A stretch of DNA of 14,973 nucleotides from Aquificales bacterium (GTDB lineage Bacteria; Aquificota; Aquificia; Aquificales; QOAS01), in contig JALVTI010000173.1 of NCBI GenBank assembly GCA_027035985.1, forward strand, positions 1 through 14,973, given 5' to 3'. The notes under the pieces are model-generated. The model did not search any database and was not told the origin of the DNA. It worked only from the letters and a program-made list of their open reading frames with translations. The translations under genes were made by a program, and so were the position numbers. This document shows, piece by piece, positions 8,265 to 14,836 of this stretch; the stretch's first letter is position 1, and each line of letters begins with the position of its first letter.

Positions 8265-8364
8265 AGATGTGGTTCTCCTAATAGGAGCTTTCGCTACTAT
8301 TGTGGGTTTTATAGTTTTAGCCCTCGCCCTTTGGGAGATAAAGAGAAAGAGAACAAACCCTTAA
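8254..8364 (+). CDS. 36-residue single-span membrane microprotein
   Basis: This very short reading frame gives a 36-residue protein: an acidic N-terminus (MTFED), one hydrophobic span (about residues 6-28) and a basic C-terminus (WEIKRKRTNP). By the positive-inside rule the C-terminus would face the cytoplasm. A near-perfect GGAGG (8241-8245) lies 8 bases before the ATG. Its start overlaps the end of the 69-residue gene by 11 bases in another frame, which suggests translational coupling. Its TAA stop overlaps the argB stop on the other strand within TTAA (8361-8364). The function is unknown; it may be a subunit or partner of the two-span protein before it. Confidence 0.65.
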   Translation: MTFEDVVLLIGAFATIVGFIVLALALWEIKRKRTNP

Positions 8365-8371
8365 GGGGTTT
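8355..8371. terminator. weak hairpin at the convergent queE-operon/argB junction
   Basis: AAACCC (8355-8360) and GGGTTT (8366-8371) can form a 6-bp stem around TTAAG, centred on the two overlapping stop codons. The stem is half A/T and the following T-run is interrupted on both strands, so termination in either direction would be weak. This is a structural observation only. Confidence 0.3.
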
Positions 8372-9284
8372 TTAAGGTTATCTCCGTTCCCACCCCCTCG
8401 TCGGTAAAGATTTCCAACAATATCGAGTGGGGAAGCCTTCCGTCGACTATGTGAACCTTTTTAACGCCTCCCTTTAGTGCCTCAACCGCGGAGCGGACTT
8501 TCGGTATCATGCCCCCTCCTATTGTGCCGTCCTTTATAAGTTCCTCAACCCGGTCGTCCTTTAACTTCTTTATGAGGTTACCGTTTTTATCCTTTACCCC
8601 TTCGGTGTCGGTTAGGAATATAAGCTTTTCCGCCTTGAGAGCCTTGGCAACCTCGGCGGCGGCTATATCGGCGTTTATGTTGTAAGCCTCCCCCTCCTCT
8701 CCAACCCCTATGGGAGCTATTACCGGGATATAGTTTTGCGCTATCAAAACCTGCAAAAGGCGGGTGTTTACCGACGTTATCTCCCCAACCAAACCTATAT
8801 CCGCCGAAGGCGGCTCTATACCCAATTTTTCAACGAAATATTTCCTATCGATTTTCCGCGCCCTTAGGAGTCTCCCGTCCCTACCGGAGAGCCCGACGGC
8901 GTAAACGTCTTCACCCGAATGTTTGTTAATAAGGGCAACGATATCTTTGTTTATATCGCCGCTAAGCACCATCTCGACAATGTGCATAACCTCTTCGGTG
9001 GTTTTCCTTATTCCCCCGACAAACTCGACCTCTATACCCAGCTGCTGGAGCATTCGGTTTATATGCTTCCCCCCTCCGTGGACTATAACGGGATTTATCC
9101 CCACAAGTTTGAGGAGAACGACATCCCTCGCAAAGGTCTCGCGCAGTTCCTCGTTTACCATTGCGGAACCGCCGTATTTAATGACGAAGGTGCGACCCCG
9201 GAATTTCCTTATATAGGGGAGTGCCTCCAAGAGGACTTCCGCCTTTTGGATAAGTTTTTCCACCATCGGGTTTTTATCTTCCAC
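8361..9284 (-). CDS. argB: acetylglutamate kinase
   Basis: ArgB phosphorylates N-acetyl-L-glutamate with ATP, the second step of arginine biosynthesis in the cytoplasm. The 307-residue product has an N-terminal helix (about 5-28) before the amino-acid kinase core. That helix is a feature of the hexameric, arginine-inhibited members of the family, so feedback inhibition is likely. Seen motifs are VIKYGGSAM (K36 and the glycine loop), VHGGGKHIN (68-76), NINADIAAAEVA in the middle, GTIGGGMIPKV near the nucleotide site, and the arginine-site type C-terminus HSILLEIFTDEGVGTEI. I use the GTG at 9284, which has AAAGG about 7 bases upstream; an ATG at 9266 is an alternative six codons in. No other arg gene is nearby. 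Confidence 0.96.
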   Translation of the reverse strand: MEDKNPMVEKLIQKAEVLLEALPYIRKFRGRTFVIKYGGSAMVNEELRETFARDVVLLKLVGINPVIVHGGGKHINRMLQQLGIEVEFVGGIRKTTEEVMHIVEMVLSGDINKDIVALINKHSGEDVYAVGLSGRDGRLLRARKIDRKYFVEKLGIEPPSADIGLVGEITSVNTRLLQVLIAQNYIPVIAPIGVGEEGEAYNINADIAAAEVAKALKAEKLIFLTDTEGVKDKNGNLIKKLKDDRVEELIKDGTIGGGMIPKVRSAVEALKGGVKKVHIVDGRLPHSILLEIFTDEGVGTEITLKTP

Positions 9285-9292
9285 AAATACCT

Positions 9293-9353
9293 TTAAAGGG
9301 TGAAAGAATGGAAAACCTCATGGGGGACTCGATTTAAACAACCTACCCTTTAA
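9293..9353. repeat. 9-bp inverted repeat in the argB-yyaL divergent spacer
   Basis: TTAAAGGGT at 9293-9301 is repeated inverted as ACCCTTTAA at 9345-9353, with 43 bases between. Each arm lies right in front of a divergent gene: one next to the argB ribosome binding site, the other touching the yyaL start codon. The argB-side arm is also part of a 10-bp palindrome, CCTTTAAAGG (9290-9299). The layout suits a shared operator, but no regulator is known to me. Confidence 0.45.
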
Positions 9354-9356
9354 GTG

Positions 9357-11432
9357 ATGGGGAGAAAACCGAACCGCCTTATAAGGGAAAAAAGCCTATA
9401 TTTGAGACAGCACGCGTATAACCCGGTCGATTGGTTCCCATGGGGGGAGGAGGCTTTCGAAAAAGCCCGTAAAGAGGACAAACCCCTATTTATCTCCATA
9501 GGGTATTCCTCCTGCCACTGGTGCCACGTTATGGAGAAAGAGAGCTTCGAAGACCCCGAAATTGCGGAAATCTTAAACAAATACTTCGTCCCCGTAAAGG
9601 TAGATAGGGAGGAGCACCCCGATGTGGACGCCTTTTACATGGACGCCTGCATAGCCCTAAACGGACACGGCGGATGGCCTCTCACCGTTTTCGCCACCCC
9701 CGATAAAAAGCCCTTTTTTGTGGGAACTTACTTTCCCAAAAAGAGCCGTTGGGGTCGCCCGGGGTTGAAGGAACTCCTGCTCTACATAGCCGAACTCTGG
9801 CAAAGGGATAGGGAAAAACTCCTTTCCTCGGCGGAGAAAATCTTAAAAGCCCTTCGGGAGAGGAGGGATTACGCCCCCCGCAGTGGTGCGAGCTTATCGG
9901 AAGATGTTTTGCACCTCGCCTTCGAACAGCTAAGGGCTATGTTTGACGAGGAGTTCGGAGGTTTCGGCGAAGCCCCCAAGTTTCCCACACCCCACAAGTT
10001 GATGTTTCTAACCCGCTACCACTACAGGTATAAAAACGGGGAAGCCCTAAAAATGGTCGATAAAACCCTCCTCCATATGAGGTTGGGAGGTGTATACGAC
10101 CACCTGGGGGGAGGGTTTCACAGGTATTCCACCGACAGGTATTGGCTTCTGCCCCACTTTGAAAAGATGCTCTACGACCAGGGAATGCTCATTTTCGCCT
10201 ACACCGAGGGGTATCAACTCCTAAAGAGAGACCTCTACAGGGAAACGGTTGAGGAGATAGTCCGCTATTTGGAGAGGGAAATGCTTTCCCCCGAAGGGGG
10301 ATTTTACTCGTCCCAAGACGCCGACAGCGAGGGTGAGGAGGGAAAATTCTACACCTGGAGTTTGAAGAAACTCAAAGAGGTCTTGACCGAAGAGGAATTC
10401 CAAATAGCGGTTGAAGTTTTCAACCTCTCCCCCGAGGGGAACTATTACGAGGAAGCCACCGGTCAGAAAACGGGAAGGAATATCCTCTATATGGAAAAAC
10501 CGACCGAAGACCTCGCAGAGGAACTAAACATTCCAAAAGACCGCCTGGAGGAACTCCTAAAGGGGATTAAGGAAAAACTCCTTAGGGAGAGGGAAAAGAG
10601 AGTTAAACCGGCTATCGATACCAAAATACTGACCGACTGGAACGGTCTAGTTATAGCCGCACTCTCCTATGCGGGGCGCACCCTCGGTAAAGATAGATGG
10701 ATAAAAACCGCCCGTAGGGCGGCGGATTTTATTTTGGAGAATCTATCCACCCCCGAGGGGAAACTCTACCACCGATACGCCGACGGAGAGGTTAAATACG
10801 ACGGCTCTCTCGGCGATTACGCCTACACCATTTGGGGACTCCTCGAACTCTACAAAGCCACCCTTGAGGGGAAATACCTAAAAAATGCACTCCTCTTTGC
10901 GGAGTATTTGATAAAACACTTTTGGAACGAAGAGAATGGGGGATTTTTCCTCACGGCGGATTACAAGGAGGATATCCCCCTCCGAAAGAAGGAGTTTTAC
11001 GACGGGGCTATCCCCTCGGGGAATTCGGTTGCGGCTTACAACCTCATAAGGCTCGGTAGAATTTTGGGAAGGGACGACCTCGAAAACTACGGCAGGCGCA
11101 CCCTCGAGGCGATGGCGCCCCACATAGCCCGCGCACCGGTAGGCTACACCTTTGCCCTTATAGCGCTCGACCTCGCCGTAAACGGGTCTAAAGAACTTTT
11201 CATAGTCCCCGCAAAGGACGACGATAGCTATAGAGACCTACTAAAGGAGATAAATCCCAAATTCCTCCCCGACCTGGATTGGTTGAAGGTTGACGATACT
11301 ACAAAGGGTTTGTCGGAATTTCTCAAAAACCTCCAACCGAAGGAAGGAAAAACCACCTATTACCTGTGTAGGAACTACGCCTGTGGGCAACCGACCGATG
11401 ATTGGAAAGGAATTCTGAAGGAACTTCTTTAG
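9357..11432 (+). CDS. YyaL/DUF255-family thioredoxin-domain protein
   Basis: The 691-residue product belongs to the conserved YyaL (DUF255, human SPATA20-like) family. It has an N-terminal thioredoxin-like domain (about 1-165) followed by a long alpha-helical region resembling six-hairpin glycosidases. The signature start NRLIREKSLYLRQHAYNPVDW, the cysteine pair in SSCHWCHVM (C53 and C56), and GGWPLTVFATPD are all present. Further on come GGVYDHLGGGFHRYSTD, HFEKMLYDQ and SSQDADSEGEEGKFYTW, and a C-terminal CRNYACGQPTDD. Length is usual for the family. The biochemical function is not firmly known; a redox or sugar-related role is inferred from folds only. A GTG at 9354 is also possible. No ribosome binding site precedes either start. 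Confidence 0.9.
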   Translation: MGRKPNRLIREKSLYLRQHAYNPVDWFPWGEEAFEKARKEDKPLFISIGYSSCHWCHVMEKESFEDPEIAEILNKYFVPVKVDREEHPDVDAFYMDACIALNGHGGWPLTVFATPDKKPFFVGTYFPKKSRWGRPGLKELLLYIAELWQRDREKLLSSAEKILKALRERRDYAPRSGASLSEDVLHLAFEQLRAMFDEEFGGFGEAPKFPTPHKLMFLTRYHYRYKNGEALKMVDKTLLHMRLGGVYDHLGGGFHRYSTDRYWLLPHFEKMLYDQGMLIFAYTEGYQLLKRDLYRETVEEIVRYLEREMLSPEGGFYSSQDADSEGEEGKFYTWSLKKLKEVLTEEEFQIAVEVFNLSPEGNYYEEATGQKTGRNILYMEKPTEDLAEELNIPKDRLEELLKGIKEKLLREREKRVKPAIDTKILTDWNGLVIAALSYAGRTLGKDRWIKTARRAADFILENLSTPEGKLYHRYADGEVKYDGSLGDYAYTIWGLLELYKATLEGKYLKNALLFAEYLIKHFWNEENGGFFLTADYKEDIPLRKKEFYDGAIPSGNSVAAYNLIRLGRILGRDDLENYGRRTLEAMAPHIARAPVGYTFALIALDLAVNGSKELFIVPAKDDDSYRDLLKEINPKFLPDLDWLKVDDTTKGLSEFLKNLQPKEGKTTYYLCRNYACGQPTDDWKGILKELL

Positions 11433-11488
11433 TTTCTTTTTTCTTTTATAACCTCTTGGAGTCTTTCATAACGCAATCCCCGAGGGGT

Positions 11489-11511
11489 AAGGGTTAAATT
11501 AAATAACCCTT
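11489..11511 (+). promoter_or_regulatory. 8-bp hairpin directly upstream of the thioredoxin-fold gene
   Basis: AAGGGTTA (11489-11496) and TAACCCTT (11504-11511) form a perfect inverted repeat with a 7-base loop. The ATG follows one base later. The left arm, with the preceding GAGGGG, contains the only ribosome-binding-like sequence, so folding in the mRNA could hide it; alternatively the DNA is an operator. Its right arm resembles the ACCCTTTAA arms between argB and yyaL. Confidence 0.45.
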
Positions 11512-11512
11512 T

Positions 11513-11965
11513 ATGGGTTTTTGGGACATTCTCTTTTTACTCCTTGTATTGGCTACCATAGGTTTGGGAGCTTACGCCTTCTACAGGTGGAGGAAATTTA
11601 AAAAGCTCTTCTCTTACACTAAGGAGATGGTTGGCAAACGAGTTGAGGATTTGGTAAATATCCCCTCCCTCAAAGGGGTTCAGGTTCCCATAAATATCCC
11701 CAAAAAGGGGGATGTGGTTATCTACTTTTACGGGGCTAAGTGTAAGTTCTGCCCCAAACAGGAGGAGGAACTTAAAAAACTTCCCAAGAATGTGAAACTG
11801 TTCAAGTTCGACGTGAGAACCCGCAAGGGGAAAATTACAGCCGCCATATTCAGGGTTGCCGTCCTACCTTCGGTTATCGTTTTGAGGGACAGGGTTATCA
11901 AGGGATACTTTACCGGTTTCGTTACGGCGGAAAAGGTAATAGAGGCGTTAAAGGGGAAGAATTAA
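11513..11965 (+). CDS. membrane-anchored thioredoxin-fold protein
   Basis: This 150-residue protein has one N-terminal membrane segment (about 3-24), a basic stretch (YRWRKFKK), and then a thioredoxin-like domain from about residue 55. The active-site pair is C77-K-F-C80, preceded by the strand VVIYFYGA, and the expected cis-proline is P119 in AVLPSVIVL. A positive charge cluster after the span suggests that the domain faces the cytoplasm, unlike the exported TlpA/ResA proteins; this is inference. It follows the YyaL-like gene by 80 bases on the same strand. Its TAA stop overlaps the rpsQ stop within TTAA (11962-11965). Confidence 0.78.
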   Translation: MGFWDILFLLLVLATIGLGAYAFYRWRKFKKLFSYTKEMVGKRVEDLVNIPSLKGVQVPINIPKKGDVVIYFYGAKCKFCPKQEEELKKLPKNVKLFKFDVRTRKGKITAAIFRVAVLPSVIVLRDRVIKGYFTGFVTAEKVIEALKGKN

Positions 11966-12270
11966 GCCTCCGCGGTTTCCTCCGCGGTTTCAAAGGTTTT
12001 TGCCCTTTCGAGTATCTTTACCACAACCCACCTTTTGGTTTTGGAAAGGGGTCTGGTCTCCCTGATTACCACCTTGTCGCCGACCTTGCACTCGTTGTTG
12101 GGGTCGTGGGCGTGGTATTTCTTACTCTTTACAACGGTCTTTCCATAGAGGGGGTGGGGGAACTTCCTATCGACCTTAACGACAACGGTCTTATCCATTT
12201 TATCGCTAACAACTATGCCGACAAGCTCCCTTCTCCTCTCGTGCCACTGCCTTTCCCTTCTTTCAGCCAT
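11962..12270 (-). CDS. rpsQ: 30S ribosomal protein S17
   Basis: S17 is a primary 16S rRNA-binding protein of the small subunit with an OB fold. The 102-residue product shows the family core LVGIVVSDKMDKTVVV, HPLYGK and GDKVVIRETRPLSKTKRW. It has an N-terminal Arg/Glu-rich extension of about 14 residues and an acidic C-terminal tail (ETAEETAEA) beyond the common end. The tail is coded by a tandem 12-bp duplication. GGAGGAG lies close before the ATG. Unlike the usual S10 operon, rpmC and rplN are not next to it: the upstream neighbour is the pheT-like gene (62 bases away), so it stands alone here. Confidence 0.96.
   Translation of the reverse strand: MAERRERQWHERRRELVGIVVSDKMDKTVVVKVDRKFPHPLYGKTVVKSKKYHAHDPNNECKVGDKVVIRETRPLSKTKRWVVVKILERAKTFETAEETAEA
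11967..11990 (+). repeat. two tandem copies of CCTCCGCGGTTT inside the rpsQ 3' end
   Basis: The 12-base unit occurs twice with no mismatch (11967-11978 and 11979-11990). On the minus strand it codes the ETAE/ETAE part of the S17 tail. Each unit contains the self-complementary CCGCGG. Confidence 0.9.
11970..11990 (+). terminator. possible terminator of the thioredoxin-fold gene
   Basis: CCGCGG (11970-11975), a 6-base loop and CCGCGG (11982-11987) form an all-G/C 6-bp stem followed by TTT, five bases after the plus-strand stop codon. It lies within the coding end of rpsQ, so it could stop plus-strand transcription before it enters rpsQ antisense. The T-run is short, so the call is tentative. 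Confidence 0.4.
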
Positions 12271-12331
12271 TATTCTCCTCCAAATATTTTGGGTAGAAAA
12301 CCGAAAAGGAATATTTTAAAGGAAAACCCCA

Positions 12332-13858
12332 TTAAGGTTTAACCTCTATCTCCAAACCTTCGGGGGTGAGCCGGTAGATTATAAGTTTTCCACCCTTCGG
12401 GGGTTCTCCACTTTCCTCCCTCACGAGGACGGGAATTTCACCTTCCCCGCAGAGGAGGTATGCGTCGACCTCACCCCCGGAGGGTATTCTGTAACCCTCG
12501 CAACCCAACTGTTGGGAAACCACTTCCAAAATAGCCCTTTTGAGGTCACCCTCTAACCTCACCTCCGTGGGGATACCGAGGCGGTTCAAGATTTCTGCAC
12601 CCTCAGAGGGGTCTATATTGCTTCCCGTATATCTCCTATATTTGGTATAGGAGAGGTTTACCACTCTAGGTGTGTAGGGTTTGGGATAGATGTCCCTTAC
12701 TTGGGTAAGCTCTCCACCCGCCAACCTTTGGATGAGTCTTATAGCCATTCCCTGCGCGTGGGGGATGTTTTCTATATCGACGTTCCTCTCGAAGCGGTAG
12801 GAGCTTTCGGTTCTTATGTCGAGACGCTTTGCCGTTTTCCTAACCCTAAAGGGGTCGAAATGGGCTGTCTCTAAGAGTATATTTTTCGTCCCTTCGGAAA
12901 CGGCACTCTCGCTTCCGCCGATTATTCCGGCGAGGGCTAAAACCTTTTTGTCGTCGGCTATAACGAGGTCTCCCCTCTCGAGGGTGTATTCCTTACCATT
13001 TAAAGCCAAAAACCTTTCCCCGCCTTCGGCGGGCTTTACCCTTACCCTTCCCTCAATCTTGTCGAGGTCAAACGCGTGCATCGGGTTGCCTTCGGTAAAG
13101 AGGAGGTAGTTCGTTATATCGACCACGTTGTTTATAACCGCCTCTCCGAACTTCCAGAGCGCGACCTGAAGCCAGAGGGGGCTTTCCCCAACCTTTACAT
13201 TCCTTATAACGGCACCCCTGTATCGGTCGCACCCCTCATCGAGGATTTCTATCTCAATTCCCTCCCCGAAGGGTTTGGTTATATCGATTTTCTCCCCCTT
13301 TAGGGGTCTTCCGTAGAGGGCGGAAACCTCCCGCGCCAGTCCTTTGACGCTGAGCAGGTCTCCCCTGTTGGGGGTTATATCGAGTTCGATTATAGGCTCT
13401 CCCAAACCCAAAAGGGTTTTAACGTCGGTTCCCAGTTCCACTTGGGGGTCGCGAAACTTAAAGACCCCTTCCGAGGGAACACCGACGAGCTCCTCTAATC
13501 CCAAAAACATACCTTGGGAGGTGATACCTTTGAAATCCCTCTCCGCTATGTGGAAGTCTCCTATCCTTCCACCCGGGAGGACGAGGAAAACCTTATCCCC
13601 TTCGCGGACGGTTTTGTCGTTGGTGCATACCACCACCTTTTGGTCTCCGATATCGACCTCACACACCAAAAGTTTTTTTAGTGATGGATGCCCCTCCGTT
13701 TTTAGGATTTTTCCCACAACGACCTTTTCCACATCGGGGTTTCCGAAGTAATCGAGCGTAGCCTCCACCGAGTGGGTGTTCAGTTTTTCCACCAACTCCC
13801 GTGGGTCTATATCGGAAACGTCCACATAGCGGTCTAAAATAGAATAGGGAACGCGCAT
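12332..13858 (-). CDS. pheT: short phenylalanyl-tRNA synthetase beta-subunit-like protein lacking B6-B8
   Basis: The first 430 residues match the beta chain of bacterial phenylalanyl-tRNA synthetase. They comprise B1 (MRVPYSILDRYVD; LDITPNRGDLLSVKGLARE at 159-177), the OB-fold tRNA-binding B2 domain (about 40-148), and the B3/B4 editing module. B3/B4 carries NNVVDITNYLL at 243-253, MHAFD at 260-264, LALAGIIGGSESAV and RTESSYRFERNVD at 349-361. The start of B5 follows (ILNRLGIPTEV near 423-433). The usual continuation of B5 and all of B6/B7 and B8 (anticodon-binding) are missing: after residue about 436 comes an unrelated-looking tail of about 70 residues, ending GLEIEVKP. Full bacterial chains are near 780-800 residues. 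Codon use and charge pattern look intact to the stop, so I see no frameshift. Either a second gene supplies the rest or this is a paralogue. GGAG lies rather far (13 bases) from the ATG. rpsQ follows. Confidence 0.82.
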   Translation of the reverse strand: MRVPYSILDRYVDVSDIDPRELVEKLNTHSVEATLDYFGNPDVEKVVVGKILKTEGHPSLKKLLVCEVDIGDQKVVVCTNDKTVREGDKVFLVLPGGRIGDFHIAERDFKGITSQGMFLGLEELVGVPSEGVFKFRDPQVELGTDVKTLLGLGEPIIELDITPNRGDLLSVKGLAREVSALYGRPLKGEKIDITKPFGEGIEIEILDEGCDRYRGAVIRNVKVGESPLWLQVALWKFGEAVINNVVDITNYLLFTEGNPMHAFDLDKIEGRVRVKPAEGGERFLALNGKEYTLERGDLVIADDKKVLALAGIIGGSESAVSEGTKNILLETAHFDPFRVRKTAKRLDIRTESSYRFERNVDIENIPHAQGMAIRLIQRLAGGELTQVRDIYPKPYTPRVVNLSYTKYRRYTGSNIDPSEGAEILNRLGIPTEVRLEGDLKRAILEVVSQQLGCEGYRIPSGGEVDAYLLCGEGEIPVLVREESGEPPKGGKLIIYRLTPEGLEIEVKP

Positions 13859-14099
13859 AGTTTAAATAATTCTCCAGTAAACCAAAAGTGGAACCCTTAT
13901 AGGAAAATATGAAAAATTGGAATGAAAGAGATAAAAAGTTCACCAACAAAAGAAAACGAAATTCAAAACTATCCCTGTTATGAAGATGATGAAATAGACC
14001 TCTATAAACTTTGGTTAATATTAAAAAAACGTTTTAAGTGGATTATTGGAAGTCTTTTAACTTTTTTAGTCATTGCGATTATTTACCTTCTTATAGCTC

Positions 14100-14120
14100 C
14101 TCCCGTTTATAAAACGGGAG
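14100..14120 (+). repeat. 9-bp perfect hairpin in the 5' part of the wzz-like gene
   Basis: CTCCCGTTT (14100-14108), loop ATA, AAACGGGAG (14112-14120). It lies in the codons for PPVYKTGA just after the first membrane span. No T-run follows, so it is not a typical terminator. Confidence 0.6.
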
Positions 14121-14646
14121 CTGCTATATATCCAACAAATGTTAGGGTTAAAATCTCTACTATAACTACCTCCGTAGTAGATACACTTTTACTTTCAAAT
14201 GATATGCCCAACTTAGTAGCGGTTTTACAAAGTAAATTATGTTAAAAAGTAATTAAAAACCTTAACCTATTACCGATTCTATTTCCCGATAAATGGGATA
14301 ATCAAAAACTTGAGAAGACCCCAATAATGACCCAACTATCCTTGACGGTAAAAAAAACTTAATGATAAGTGTTAAACAGGATAAAAATACTAAGGTCGTG
14401 AAACTTAGTGTGGAATTCCCTAAAAATCCAAAATTAGCCTTCTTAATAGCACAAAATCTATTAATAGAATCGGAAAAATTCTTAAAGAAGCAAACAGTAG
14501 ATTTATTGAATAAATACGAAACCTATATAGTTACCCAAATAAGGAAAATAAAAGAAAGCATAAACAAATTGCTGCAGTCCAAAAACAATAAAGTTGAGTT
14601 AAAAATTTTGCCTTCCAATTCAAAAAAACAAACCATCAATATCAAG

Positions 14647-14669
14647 CTTTACACTTTTACAGTGTAAAG
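14647..14669 (+). repeat. 9-bp perfect hairpin in the 3' part of the wzz-like gene
   Basis: CTTTACACT (14647-14655), loop TTTAC, AGTGTAAAG (14661-14669). It sits about 20 bases after the second A-run frame break and before the C-terminal membrane span codons. Its role is unknown. Confidence 0.6.
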
Positions 14670-14836
14670 TTAGAAAAACCTTTTGAAGTTATAAGTCCAC
14701 CCTATATCCCCGATAAGAAAAAACCCTACAAACCAAAAAAGGGTTTAATATTAATAACCGCCATAGTTAGCGGATTATTATTTTTAGCCTTTTTCATAGA
14801 GTGGCTTGAAAATCTAAAAGAGCAAAGAGAAAAATC

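Noticed and set aside
8919..9296. Plus-strand open frames opposite argB (125 and 97 codons)
   Set aside because: Antisense to conserved acetylglutamate kinase coding sequence, with no ribosome binding site or recognisable domain.
9308..9337. A 9-codon frame in the argB-yyaL spacer as a leader peptide
   Set aside because: There is no run of arginine codons and no attenuator-like stem set, so nothing supports a leader role.
11433..11488. Pyrimidine-rich stretch after the YyaL-like gene as a terminator
   Set aside because: No stable stem precedes the T-rich run, and CCCCGAGGGG at 11478-11487 has no T-run and too small a loop.
13659..13949. A minus-strand frame of 96 codons covering the pheT-like start
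   Set aside because: It overlaps the pheT-like N-terminus in another frame and crosses into the wzz-like gene; low-complexity shadow.
13908..13982. A 24-codon frame starting at an ATG just upstream of the wzz-like ATG
   Set aside because: It has an AGGA upstream but ends quickly, overlaps the wzz-like start in another frame, and its product is only a basic random-looking peptide.
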